Below are positions 21,676 to 34,600 of a stretch of DNA of 64,000 nucleotides, piece after piece. Source of the DNA: Aplidium turbinatum (taxonomy: Eukaryota > Chordata > Ascidiacea > Aplousobranchia > Polyclinidae). A program made the translations under genes and the position numbers. The notes below the pieces were generated by a model. That model saw only the letters and a program-made list of their open reading frames with translations. It ran no database searches and was not told the origin of the DNA. Each line of letters begins with the position of its first letter. Positions within the stretch are counted from its first letter, which is position 1. Where the stretch lies: positions 24,781,235-24,845,234 of the forward strand of contig OU964923.1 of assembly GCA_918807975.1 (NCBI GenBank), read 5' to 3'.

Positions 21676-24600
21676 ATGCTGCGTTGGTTTTTAAGTCTAT
21701 GGTATGTGTTGCTGTTGTGTGCTCAAAGATGGTGTTATGTAGGTGAGTGACAACCTTGTGTTTTACTCGGACTGGGCTATTGTATATATGAATTTAATTA
21801 GGCTACTCAAACTAGTGTGATAAGTACATTAACAACTTAATGCAAAACGGTATTTGAGTTAGTCCATATTTCAATGATGATTGACTTCACCTGAACAATG
21901 TACATTGTACAGTCAAGTCTGCAAAGAGGTAGTGCAAGTTCTACAATTTATTTTGAAGGAAATTGACTTTACTAACAGGATTTGCAAAATTGCTTTAACA
22001 TTTTGTTTAAAAATTCTCTTGCAATAACGCTTATATATAATGTATTCAATTCGACTTGTGGCCACTTTTGCAGTGTATATACAATTTGCATATTTCAAAC
22101 ATGTATATACTTTTCCTGCTTCTGGCAAATAAACTATTGATTGATATTCGACACCTATAAAAGATTATGGTGGAAGGTCGAACAAGTTGTACAATTTACT
22201 TTCAAAGAATTTGTTGTATTTACTAAAAGGTTTTTCAAAATTACTTCAACATTTTTGTTCAAAACTTTTCTTGTTGTAACACTAAGAATGTATTGAATTC
22301 AACTTGTGCCACTTTTGCAATGTATATATATTATATTATACTTTATACAATTTGCATATTTCAAACATACTACTTTATTGGTTTTTATTATGATGAATTT
22401 AATACGTTGTTAGTCTTATTGCAAGAGAATTTTTGAATTAGACTGTTAAAACAATTTTGCAAATCCTTTTGGTAGATATTTTTCTTATTTACAAAGAAAT
22501 ATTTTCAGTTTGGTTGTGTAGCTGAGTTGTGAGAGTGTTTACCTACCTGCTGGTTGGTACTATTGTAGACTTGACACTTTCTCCTTGCAAAAGATTTAGA
22601 CACATGCTCTGAAATCTTCTGTCTGCTACCCCCAGAACCTAGCTGTGTCATGTTAGCCTGGACTAATCGACTATCTTTTTTAGCAAGGATTGGTAAAATT
22701 GAATTTAAAGATTTCCATGATCTTCCCATAAAGCTAGCTACTTCATTAGCACTTTTCCTTGTGTGTTATAAGTTTTTATTATTTTGTACCGCAATACAAA
22801 ACCAATTGCATGAAATTTATATATTTGCTAATTCATAATTAATGTTATGACAGAAAGTCAAGCTACGTCCACTGTAGTTGATATCACAAAAGCATCTGAA
22901 ACAAATCAGATACTCCTAATTTGCACAACGACAGCTTATAACAAATCTTACACATGGAAATTTTCATCCTCAAGTACTAATGTACAAAAAGTTTTGGAAG
23001 CAAATGGCAATAGTTACTCAATCTCATCTTCTTCCAATACTGGGATGTACTTTTGTGAAGTAGGAGGATTATTAATGAAAACCTTCACTGCACAGAGTGA
23101 GTTTTAATAGATTCTGGCTATTCTCTGTTCTTACAATAAAGCAAACATGTCATCTTCCTGTATCGGTTCTTGTTCCTCGACGTTTTCGGTTAATTTATTG
23201 TTGGCAATATGACAATTATTCAATATTCATATAACTTATTGAAATATAAGTAGTGTCTGACAAAATGGCCTGTGCACACTTCAGAAAAACTTTTTAAAAA
23301 AATAGCCAAATAGGTTCATTAACAAACAGACAGAACAAGTCATAGCAAGATATTTTTTACAATTGTTAATTGCTATTGTGACTTTGTGGTATATTGCTTT
23401 CCAATTTTGGAAACTCTTTTGAAGAACTCATGGTTTTAAAATTTGTTTAGACTGCATGTACTGTAATGACTTATGGCATTGTGTCAAGTGTAAAGACGTA
23501 GGTCAAAATTTTAAATTTTGCTGGTAATTTTGTTCAGATTTTTCTGATCCACTGATCCCTCACACAGGAAGATCAATAGTGTTTGTGGAAGGTGACGAAG
23601 ACAGAAGTTTGGATTGTTATTCATATGCCTATCCAACTCCTAATTTAGTTTGGTCCATCACTTTCCCTGATGACCCAGTAAGCATTGCAAATTAAGCCCT
23701 TTAATATGCTGTGACATTATTAAGAAATAGTTTTTTTATCTTCTCTACTGCTTGGTCCTGTGGTTTAAAGGTAAAATAACGTACATAATATAATACATAT
23801 GTTTTACAAGTATCAGGCATTGCAATATTAGCATTTTTTTTTTGATGGACTGGTACCGTAATTGCTTACAGTTTGAAATCTAACAGTGAGACAGGGACTG
23901 GGAGATCTTTAAGTTCCAACAGAAAACTTCAAAATTGATTTGAAGTGCAATATATTTCATCATAATGTGTTTTTAAAGCCTATGTTGCACATGGTGAATA
24001 TTTTGTTTGGTTTCTTGCTTTAGTTATATGGCAAATGATGCTGAAACCTTTTTTCTTGTTTTTTAGCCTTTAGTTAGCCTACTTGTTTACAAGCACACCT
24101 TATTTACAAAATTTTAATAAAAAAACAGCAATATCAAGACTATAATAAATTAAGATCAACTCAAAATAAGACTGATTTTAAAAAAGAATAAGATGAATCA
24201 GCTGTATGTTGAAAAGTTGAACTTTCCTATTACTGTAAATAGAATTTTTTTTTGGTTGCAATAGTTACGGTAATCAAACCTAACTGTATTTCAGAATCCT
24301 GTTGTGTTGAGTGGGAGTGACAGCAAGACGTATTCAATTCAGAACAGCACTCCGGGATCATCTTCCTTGATCATATCTCGTGTCGATTATAATGTGAGGG
24401 GTGTCTACAATTGCACAGCCACTAGCAACACTCTCAACGTAACTGCCACTGTAAGAAGGAAATTAGAAACAAGTTTTTAAGCATTGACAACAGTGAGAAC
24501 AAAAAGATCAGCAACCTTTCAAGCACGTGTAGCTCCACACAAATTCATGTAATTTTTACTTTGTGTGGAGCTATATGTGCTTGAGAGATTACTAATTTTT

Positions 24601-25773
24601 TTGCGATTCCCATCAAAAAGTTAAAAAAAAAAAAATTATGCTAAATCGCTACAATGTAAAGTAATCCGTTACAAAACATAGCCTTTTCTGTAAAATTTAG
24701 TTTTAATTTTTAACGCTTGGTCGGCCTTGTAACAAAATACGAAATATCTTATCTCTCAAAATCTTCACTTACAAAGTTACAGCATCTGGCTAATTGTTGT
24801 AATCAACAAGTATCACTTTATTTACTTTTCTAGCAGCGACCGTAGTTTACATCCATCCAGATAGCGTATTGGACCAACACTACAGGCAGAATGTGGTAGA
24901 ATTGTATCAGTTTTGTGGAGCATTGATTAAAAATTTTCTTTCAGACTTCGGTGTTGATTCGTGTTCACTCACGACTTGCCTTTTTATGGCCACTCCTGGG
25001 GATAGTTTGTGAAGTTCTTATCGTGGCATGCATTATACTCGTTGTCAGGAGAAAATCAAAATCAACAGAAGAAGGTAGACTGCATTTTTTCACACTTTAT
25101 TCGATTAAAAAGTCGTATGTAGACCAGTCACACTGGTACTACAGTAGTATTCAATTCATGGTATTGCTTTCTTTCAATGATTTTTAATGTGCGTTTTCAC
25201 CTACTCGGTCTTCTGTCTGCTTGTGGTCAGTTTCGGCTGACCATTTATCTCCACATTTCCTACTGACCATTTCAATAAAAACTTATATATAAAATTATTT
25301 TTTTATACACTGCTTCCGCCTAACCTAAGCGAACCCCTCTGGTGCAAAATCGATCTTTCAATAATAATATTGTAAAAAAAAGTCGAAGATAATTTTTTCA
25401 AAAGCAAGAGCAAGAGTGGTACTTTTGAGCAATAGTTTTATCTCATGTTGAAACGAGCTTTGGCAGTTTGCCTTGAAACTACTATACATACATTTAATAT
25501 TTTTATAACAGAGTTGAAAGAGCCTTTGAAAGAATCCTATTCCTACAGTTCTCAAGATGAGGGGAGCTCAAGCGCCAGGTACCGGGGCGGAACCAGGAAA
25601 TAATTTTTTGTGTTGGTAAAACTTTGCACTTAACTGCATGCTTTTTTCTACATGAAATGGTATTGATGAGAGTTACAATTAGAGAACGTGCCATTTTTGT
25701 AAACTTCAAACTTTTTTGTTGTTGCTTTTCTAGGAAGGTAAGATGTGTCAAGAAAATATTAAGTTGTCTTTGA
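21676..25773 (+). CDS. Basigin/neuroplastin-like Ig receptor, 7 coding exons
   Basis: Single-pass membrane glycoprotein of the basigin/neuroplastin/embigin group; relatives chaperone monocarboxylate transporters and calcium pumps and act in adhesion. Exons: 21676-21742, 22854-23096, 23538-23677, 24295-24450, 24945-25074, 25512-25578 and probably 25734-25773; about 280 aa. The first exon is a signal peptide (residues 1-20ish, MLRWFLSLWYVLLLC) with a strong GTGAGT donor in phase 1. Ig domain 1 is one phase 1-1 exon with Cys46, Trp57 and the YFC Cys90. Ig domain 2 is split by a phase-0 intron, with Cys130, Trp142 and Cys190 (GVYNC). The membrane exon reads LAFLWPLLGIVCEVLIVAC, close to basigin/neuroplastin (ALWPFLGIVAEVL), and keeps the buried Glu (225) and the Pro. 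A basic stop-transfer RRKSKS follows. The last exon is the least certain: it gives a short basic tail and could be an alternative end. Confidence 0.88.
21890..22480. repeat. Diverged tandem duplication plus inverted partial copy
   Basis: The block 21935-22125 is repeated at about 22190-22375: GTACAATTTACTTTCAAAG-type, then TTCTCTTGCAATAAC or TTTTCTTGTTGTAAC, GCCACTTTTGCA and CAATTTGCATATTTCAAACAT. A shorter inverted piece (TTGCAAGAGAATTTTTGAATT) follows at 22420-22465. It lies in intron 1 of the basigin-like gene. Confidence 0.65.
24517..24587. repeat. Short hairpin repeat (GTAGCTCCACACAAA)
   Basis: Inverted arms CAAGCACGTGTAGCTCCACA and TGTGGAGCTATATGTGCTTG around a 15-base loop. A related single arm is at about 18140-18190 (CACTTTGTGTGGAGCTACAT, then CTTGAGAGATTAC), so this is a dispersed small repeat. 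Confidence 0.7.
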
Positions 25774-27080
25774 GATAAGATAAAAATACAGTTATAATGT
25801 CAGAAATCATCCGACAACTACGGTACGTTGCATTTGAAAACAGATATTTCTTTGGTGCTTGTTTATTTTTGTAGCTTTTCAAGTTTATTGTCGTAAAATA
25901 ATTGCTGCGTCAGAAAGTATCGTCCAATTGATTAAAGACTTAAAAAGATCTGTAAAGATTGAAAAGTTATGTTTTTTGCCCTAATTAAAATTGATGTATC
26001 GGGGTGCTCAAAAATGAAACCGAGTCACAGATGGAAACCGCATGGCTCCAATTAGTCCGAAACTCACACGGGTTCCTGATTGTCGATAAACAAGATGTTT
26101 CTGTTGCACGGGCTTCCTCAATCGCAATGCTTTGTAGCAGGCTTTAACATAATTTTTTGTGATTAGAAGAGCAATCGGCGTAATTTTGACCTGCTCAGTA
26201 CAGTGTACACAACACATTATGTGCTCAGCCGCTAGATGTTCATCTATATTAATTTTACTTACTGATTATTGGAATCTGAAAGCACATTTTGTGTGATATC
26301 GTATGTAAAGCAATGTACAGTTTTGTTTGAGCAATTGACGTAACGTGTGTTCGTAACATTCGACGTATTGACGCAATTGACGTAACATTCGAATAAAATC
26401 AAGCTAATAAAGAACTGTTAACGTTTTCTCTGTCTCTGTGCTTCTGTAATATGTATCTTTCCTTTTTGTATCAAGTAATTCAATAACTTCTCAAGGATCG
26501 TTTTTGTGTTGCGTAACCTACGTAGAAGTGAAGAGCACCTGTTTGCTAAAACGCGGAAGATTATGAAACTCATCATTCTTTGCACGGATAAGTTGCAAGA
26601 CATTTTTGTTTTAATTGAGTGTCTATGAATAGTTGTATACTTGTATTTATCACTTCATAATGCTGAAAAGTGGTACTAGCTTGTTATACATGAAATTGCT
26701 TTAATCCATTATCCTTACTTGAAATCTTGACAAGTTTTACTGACATTCAACACCGCTTTGTTTGTACGACACGCTATTGTCCAGTTTTTCTTTCATCAGG
26801 ATTATTTCTGTACAGTGGTTTGCTATTTCATTATTGTATGTTTACTTGCTGAACGCACAAAGGATGAAGAGTGTATTTTTTCTTACTTTTTGCTTGCTGA
26901 ATGCTAGTCATTGGTTCTGTGATATCATATTTTTAAAAAAACGTTTTTACGTTGGATGGTTTTTAAAAACTCACTCTGCTTAGCCAGCAATAATAACAGA
27001 ATCGCTTGTATTTTGTAATTCCAACATCAGATTTTCGCAAAGCAGTCAGATCATGTCACTGCTTACTGAGCTAAGCCACA
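25774..27080. other. Intergenic, nothing recognised
   Basis: Includes the likely 3' UTR of the basigin-like gene (AATAAA near 26392). Near 26320-26400 is a short repeat of CAATTGACGTAAC and CATTCGA. No exon-like block was recognised. Confidence 0.4.
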
Positions 27081-27159
27081 AACTCCTGTAATAATAATAA
27101 TTTATTTCATGCCAGTGGGGTATAAAATAGCGTCAATTAAAAGTCTTCATAGGTGACGA

Positions 27160-27440
27160 TTTTCAGCCAACTGTCGCAGTTCTTCCGTGCTGTGCTCTGT
27201 AATTACAAGTCCAACCTCTTAAGCTAGCTCCTGCAGTCTTTCAACGTGGCTTTGGGCACTTTTGATGTTTTTATCCAGCAGAGCAACATCATCAGCAAAT
27301 GCCGCATAATATACAAAAGAATTTTTGCTTAATTGAAAACCATTTGTTACACTCCAAGAGCATTTCAGTATGTAATCCCCTACTATTATAAATAAATATG
27401 GAGCCAAACTATCACCTGCAAAGCATGTCATTTCTCTTCA
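27160..27440 (-). mobile_element. LINE reverse transcriptase fragment
   Basis: Minus-strand reading has GDSLAPYLFIIVGDYIL and FADDVALLDKNIKSAQ, the palm motifs B and C (FADD) of a non-LTR reverse transcriptase. Only about 70 aa remain; upstream and downstream domains are missing. Confidence 0.8.
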
Positions 27441-27726
27441 CACTGTTTTGTATTTTTATGCATCATCAGAACCACTCAGATGTGACGTGATTTTGTAAAA
27501 AAATGTTTTCATTTGCTGTGCGAGATTTAATCTAAATGGTGCGCTTCACGTGGTACAAAAGATTCAACTTTTAACTTTCCAACACCCTTTACATCATAAG
27601 TTAATTTCATTTGTGTGCGACTTAATTTCTTGAGTGCTTTTGCGTGCATTAAATTGATTGATGGTTTAACTTGTTGTAGTTACCTACGCAGTAGAAACGA
27701 GTCGATAAAAATAATATGGCAGACAG

Positions 27727-29668
27727 CATACGCGCCGACTTCCGGGGGGCGGCGTCCCCCGTGAATTTATGATTGAGGGGCAACAAAAATCGCTATTACA
27801 AGTGGTGTTTCAAAGATAAAATACTATACGAAAGAGATTTTGATCATTTAATCGGACTTAAAGAATGCCGAAAGCGAAAAACAGCCTATGTTGCTCTCGC
27901 CCACAAAACAGCAGCTGATCGCATGGCTTTCTCTGGAACGTGAATTACTTCTGAGATGCGCACGGCATGCACGCTCACAGTCACACATTGCTTATCTTCC
28001 CGCGCGTGAGGAGCAACTTCAAAGTCAAAACGCGTGGTAGCGAAAAAGCAAATGCGAGGTTGCATGTTTATTCTTATTTCACGAGTTATCCAAACGTCCG
28101 TTGGATTTTTGGTGACTTCAAATATGAAATCGATTTTAGTAAACTTTATCGAGTTGAAACATCGACGCAACGAACAATTACGTGAATAAAGCTTAAAGAA
28201 AAAATGCATTTTTCAAAACTGTCATCCGTGTTTTGCTTCAATAAACACTGTATTGATGTAAATATTGTGAAAATATATACATCTCATTCATTGCCATACA
28301 CTCATCAATTTACACTCCTGCGCTACCGTGTAGTAGCCTATAGTACTCGAGTATAGGTCGAACCCCTACTTTTGAGCTGAAAATCGGTGATATTTCCTTC
28401 TCCAGTGTATAAGTCGAATAGCTTCCGACACTACCATTCGATGGTTCATCTAAGTATTGGCATTAACATACTTGGAGGACATTTCAAAGTAGATCTTAGA
28501 GTAACTTATGCTGCTGGAATAGTCACGTAACTATTCAGGGCAATATCAAGTAAACCAGCTAAATTAGACACGCTATTTTCAACGAGGTCTTCCCGCTGTG
28601 AGATCAATTATGATTTAACAGAACGCATTTTTTTGTTCACAATGTGTGAGAATTAAATCGAAAACCGATAAAAGAAAAGGTGTTTTATGGTCTTGGTCGC
28701 AGATATTGCCTGCATTAACGTCGTCTCTTACCGCTATTATCACCTAGCCAACCTGACATCATTGTTTTATGCGGTCGCTAAGGTTAGACATCGACTTCAA
28801 CGATCATGGAATGTTACGTAATAAGAACAATTACTGTATATCCTACACGCAATAATAAAAAAATTGATCTTTTCAAACAGCTCTTTCTGCTGTTTTGTCT
28901 CGTGAGCTTTGCATATATTGCTCAATGCTCAACAAGTGCATAAAGTTTAGAATTGACAAGAAATCGTTGAATATGAAAATTAAGTTTGAACCACTGCCAA
29001 TACAGGTCTTCAAAACTTTTACTTCGGCCTTTTACTCCGTAATCTACGTCGGCAATGATTTTTCTGCAGCAAAAATGCGTTCATTTTGTAAACTGCAGAG
29101 CTGGAGACAACAGCTTGTCCCGTGCATAAGTTGAACCAACCTGTCTTTGAGGTAAAAATTACTTGCTAACATCTCGAGTATATACGGTCATTCGATAAAA
29201 GACTAACTTATTAAGACTTTCGATAAAAAACAAAAGAGAAAACACTTCGCCGTTGTTAACGCTTTGAAGGTAAGTTATTAGCAAAACGAGCGAAACGAGG
29301 TAATAAAACTGATAGCGGGTTTCCACTCTGCTTGAGATTATGATTTTTTTGCGTTTTATTTCGATAGCTTCACTGTCTTGATCGTTATTCACTCGCACGA
29401 AAAGGAAATGAATCGGCTTGTTTTCCAACCGTTCCAATTATGAGCTAACAATATCAAAATTTTTGCGACTAGGCATACTGCATGCGTAAAAGTAAAACTA
29501 GTCGTTTCAAGCAGCGATTCTAATAAATTCGGTTTGCGATCTAGGTGTCAATATAAACAAGACAGTAAGCTTAATCAAAGGCTATTTTAATTGAGTAAAA
29601 TAGCGTTCTCGTTATGACGTCATCACCTTTCTCACCCCCCAAGGTTTTTTGAAAAGTCGGCGCCTATG
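27727..29668. mobile_element. Non-autonomous hAT element sharing ends with 3549-5619
   Basis: Target duplication GCAGACAG at 27719-27726 and 29669-29676. Ends CATACGCGCCGACTT and AAGTCGGCGCCTATG match the hAT at 3549-5619. G/C-rich blocks lie just inside both ends (CCGGGGGGCGGCG; CTCACCCCCCAAGG). No transposase recognised; two opposite ORFs at 27886-28209 overlap and resemble nothing known. Confidence 0.85.
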
Positions 29669-29804
29669 GCAGACAGTACACGTCGCATTTTACAAGTATC
29701 ACTTTTTATCCATCATACAAAGGTTCTCTGTCTGGTCCATCACTGTCGAAGTGTAAAATCGGCTATGTCGCTACGACAATGCCGTGGAACGATGGATCTA
29801 TTCC

Positions 29805-30055
29805 AAGCGCCTTTGTGACCGAGTGGTGCGGACACGAGCAACGCGTGGCCGAAGAAAATTCAGTCCTTTGACGTCCATAGGAATAACCCTCAAAGACGTC
29901 CAAAGAAAACATTCGAGATGATCTGTGACTGGAAGATTTTGTTTCGGTCGTTCCTCACGACCGGGCGGTATGGAGAAATGCCATTGGATACAATAGGCAA
30001 TTAGGCATTTATTGTCATCCAATCCTCGCAATGCGGACAAGCGACGTTAATTCGT
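29805..30055 (+). mobile_element. SINE-like sequence with tRNA-like head
   Basis: Starts with GTGACCGAGTGGTGCGGACA, an A-box-like segment, followed by a repeat-like body. The B box is unclear. It abuts a second SINE-like piece in the opposite direction. Confidence 0.4.
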
Positions 30056-30079
30056 GTAAATAGATTGAGCTCCGTTGGC

Positions 30080-30260
30080 GAAGTTGTACTCTGCACGTCG
30101 CTGCAGCAGATGGAGTGTTTTGACTGGTAGAGATACGACAATTTTTTCTATCAACCAGCTGACTGCACTTCTTGAAGCACTCAGACAAAGAATTGATACT
30201 CGCTTTGTGAGTGGTGGGAATCGATGGCAGCGGTGGAAATCGAACCCACGTCGTCAAAAT
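30080..30260 (-). mobile_element. SINE-like sequence with B box, opposite strand
   Basis: On the minus strand it begins GACGACGTGGGTTCGATTTC with a good B box and T arm (GTGGGTTCGATTTCCAC), followed by a body ending near CAACGGAGCTC. Confidence 0.5.
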
Positions 30261-30261
30261 A

Positions 30262-31657
30262 ATTATCTCTCAAACTCTATTGACCAAATCTTTACGCTAA
30301 TCTTTAGATGCCGAATCGTTCGTTCTATTTGCGGTACTTTACATTGGAAAGATTCGAGAAGAACGCTCACAATACTACGTGGTTGCTGCTGATCATAAAA
30401 ACGCACTCCGTAGTCCGTAGCCTACGGTATTTTTATATTTCATTGAAGTTTTGTCGAAGTGTTCCTGAGCCATGGGCTCCGAGAGGGAAGGCAAGTCGGA
30501 CAACTTTCCCCCTAGCATAACAATGTAAAGGAGAAACGAGTCGTTTTTTTTCGCTTTTGAGGAGGGTCCATTTTTTTGCTACAATAAATCTGTATTAACA
30601 TAAACAAAATTTTGAATAAAATGCTAGTTCCAAGCATTTTTCTGTCATTGCAGATGCTTGTTCAGATGTTTCTCATCAAGAATAAATCATTCTCGTATTA
30701 AGGTAGGCAATGTTAAACTGCTTCAGGACATAAAATGTGATGCTGGCAAGTCTACTGATTTCTGTATCACTGAACGATTTCTGTTGTTCTAACTTAAAAC
30801 TGGTGCTTAAACTGGCTGTTATTTAAACAAGCTTTTGCTGAAACACGACTTCCCATGTAGGAAATTTTGTTGAATTGTATTAAAGAATTACACTTTTAAA
30901 ATAAAGCAATACCAGCAATGCCGTTCAGTGAAGGTAGTGATTCCTAACCCTTTTTTAGTTACGGAACTCATTCAAAGAATTATCAAGCTTAAGAGTGAAC
31001 CTGAGTGAATATTTTGCGAAAGTGGAATAGCCTACGGTCTACTCTTTATTGTAGGCTTCTGGGCTACAATTAAATTTTAATAGGTTACCTTTTCCAAAAA
31101 CAACGCATTCACCCCTTTGAGATAGGCTATATGCATCACTAGATTGAGAACCACTGATTAGGAGACTGTTCAACTAGCCTATAGCTATCGTGTGAATGTG
31201 ATGTTCTGTACTACAGAAATAGAGATCAGAATCATATTGCGGTAGTTGGCAAAAGCCGGGATATGGGTAGGAGGGTTAAAAAACGAAAGTAAATGACACA
31301 TGAACAGCCTCTTACATAAAACACTGAAGTAGCTTAGGTTACAGTACGTTAAAATCTATATCCGACATACGGAATAAAACGAGTTTTATCATGATGGTTA
31401 AAACGAATTGAATTGTCACTTGAGGCACAGTTCTTCGTAATATTTGTTAAAAAAATACTATTAGACAAAACAATTAAACGGTTTTGGTGGTTAGCTTAAT
31501 TTAAATTCGAAATGTCTAATGATCATTTTTACCGGACTTGTTTGTGTCTTTGTTCGTATTAAGTGGTTTAGTATTTTTGCCAGGATGCTTTACCCTACCT
31601 CAAACGTCCATTTTAAAAACGATCTCTTGGAAAGAAAATTAAACCTTTTGCTTAAAT
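30262..31657. other. Intergenic, nothing recognised
   Basis: AT-rich sequence downstream of the SGLT-like gene (its 3' UTR lies in the right part). No exon, repeat pair or RNA gene could be supported. Confidence 0.4.
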
Positions 31658-34600
31658 CTATGCGTAAAAAGCAAATAAAAACACCCCAGCGCAAATCATG
31701 CAAACGCAACCAATGTTGACGAATATGGCTGGCCATTTTTCCTCTTCAATGTCAATCATAGCATTTTCTTGCAATTGAGCTTCTTCAGCACTCACTTCGA
31801 CTTGTTGTGATTCGTCCAAACCACAGAATAAATTGACGGCCTTTTTCCATAATGGTATGTTTTGGGCAATTTGCTCGGAATCTTTACCAAAATAAGTGAA
31901 ATATTAGCAGACTATAAGGGTGAGCCATCAGATTAATCACAGAACGAAGCCATGTTACAACACTGCCACCAGATGCCTAACGAGATAATGGGTCGAGAAT
32001 GCTGCCTTATGTTATTAATTAGAAAATATTAATAAATTGTCAATCCCTATCCTTTAAAGACTGAAAATATACTATAGTAAACGACTATGCTCGTCAACAA
32101 CCGGTGTTCAGTTTGATAAATTGGTCGTTCAAGCATTTTACCACTTTAAAAACGTTTTTTAAACAAACCATTTGAAAAGGTTTCCATTTTTTCTGGTTCG
32201 TTGCCGTTAAACTCTACTGTTTCAACTTTGGGTTCGTCTTGTTCATAACTTCCATTTTCCATTCCGCCTCGGGCCTTCTTCTGTAACATGAACAGAAACT
32301 GATATAGTTGAGAAAAGTTTCGAGATCACTCAAACGCTGGAATCTCCAAAATTTTGATCTTGCTCTATTGGGTTTAATAAAATAAGTATCACATGATGGT
32401 GGCATCTGAATATATGCCCGCCCTGTGCTTTTTTCTCACTTTGTTATAATCACGCTCCCTCGAATTTTAAAAATACAAATCGAATTGAATAATGAATCGA
32501 ATTGAATAATGAATTGAAAAGACAAATCATTTTGAATAATGAAAAAAAAGACAAATCGAAAACTCTAAAAACTACCTCTTTACTTTTCTACAGTACTAGT
32601 TGGCCTAACCTAGCCTACTGTCTTAACGTGTCTTCCCAGTAAATGTCACCAACAAAGAGGATGTATTGAAGAAGAGGCAAACAAACCACGTTATCTTGAC
32701 ACGGCAAAAAGTATTATAACTTACAGTAGCGCACCCAGAAAAAAATTTAGGGGGGGGCTAATTCAAAAATGTCGGCCGAGTGATTTGCGATAATAGTGAC
32801 AGTAGGCCAATGCCCATCAGTGCCGGTCTTTGGGGTGTGCAAACCGTGCGATCGCACAGGGTCCGCAAATTAGGGGGCCCGCAATCTACTCAGAAAATGC
32901 AGTAATTTTGTTATTTCCAATGGAAAAGTTCAACAAAGTGAATTCAACAAAGGAATTAGCAACAAGAAAACATAGAGACTCAACGGGTGCAACCTATTTT
33001 GTCTCCTGAATATTTCGTATCCTGAAAAGATCGAGAAAAAAACAACAGAGCCGAAGTCGCTGATCGGAGTTGCCGCAAACATTTCAAAACTTCTCTTGAT
33101 CTTTTCAGGGGACAAATTAAGTCGAAATTTGATTTTGTTACTCCGATTTCAGGGTACGGAATCGGGGTAAGAATTTTTTAGGGGACGAAATAGGTTGCAT
33201 CCAAATCAACATAGAGACATAGCTTTATATTTCCGAAAAATGCTGAGGAAAGCATGATCTTATCCTTTTGCTATGCCACCGGACAGCACCATTTTACAGT
33301 AACATTCATACCCAAATTTTTGTTGAACATGCTCTCAGAATGCCCCAAATTCAAAGTAATTTTTCAAAATGTTCTAGGGGAGGATCCCCAGACCCCCCCG
33401 CCACAGGGTGGCCTTCGGCGATGACGCCGTCAAGATTCGCCCGCCGACCGTAAGACCACCCCCCCCTCCCTTTTCAAAATATCTAGCTTCGCTACTGAAT
33501 TGGATCATTGTCATTGGGGCCAGCAAAGTATATTCCGCACAGGGCCCGAAATACCCTAAGACCGGCACTGTGCCCACCCCTTTGATTAATATTTAAAGGC
33601 ACTCACGGCCCACTACCCACAGGTTTGCCGATACATCAGGATTCGTTCTCTTAAATCAGATTAGAAGTTGGCCTAGTGAACCCCACTCTATTAGAACCAT
33701 CAACACTTTCATCCCTACGTCCACTCTCGCAATCTTCTATAGATCTCGACTTTTCGTCATCTAGGCCTATGACAAGATAAAATTAGCTTTCCGTTTGCCA
33801 ACACAGATAAGTGCGAAACCAACAACTAGCACGAAAACAGTTTGAAACAAAACACTAATTTTGTAAACAGTAAATTTGATGTGGACGTTTTTTCTATTTA
33901 CAAAACATTCAAAATTAGTTCGTATTTTCAATTAAAGTCCCAGACGCCTTCGTCTTTCTGCTCAAATGTCGTAGGCCTATACAGTTTTATATGTCCGTGT
34001 GATTCGGCATTGACGTATGACGCTATGGTACATCGGTATGTCCAGTTATCCACCAGACATTTGACCACGAGAGTACGGGAGCATCTGAGCTTTAGGGAGT
34101 TAAAGAAAGGTGCCATCAAAGACCATATCATGGAGTGTTCTTTTTGCACAGATCAAAAATTTTCTGCTGACTTATTTGTAATTTTACGCAAAGGAAAATC
34201 CCAATTTGACACCAAAATTCAGGAAGCACTGTTAACGCTATACGCTACAACCCAAATTTAAACAAACAATTATTTGCTGGAGGCGCGTCCATTCTCCTCA
34301 ACATTTACTTGATATATCACGTTCCCTGTAGTGCACATGTTTTTGTAGTTATTTATGTAGTTGCCTTTTCCTAATGTAAATTTACCTTCAAAAAGTTAAA
34401 ATTTATTGCATTTATTAATTATTTTCTGATTCTTGATTAGGGCTTAAAATTAAGCCGAAAACGTTCGACTGTTAAAACTATTTGTACGGTAATTATGTAA
34501 AATATATTGTTATAATGCTCGGGCCGGTTGTATTGTTGTGTCTTATTCATATCTAACCTGTAAGCAAAAGGTATAGCCTAGCCTACATAGGGAACATACA

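Noticed and set aside
22650-22838. Hydrophobic ORF as signal-peptide exon of the basigin-like gene
   Set aside because: No suitable donor in phase 1; the exon at 21676-21742 has a signal peptide, the right phase and a strong donor.
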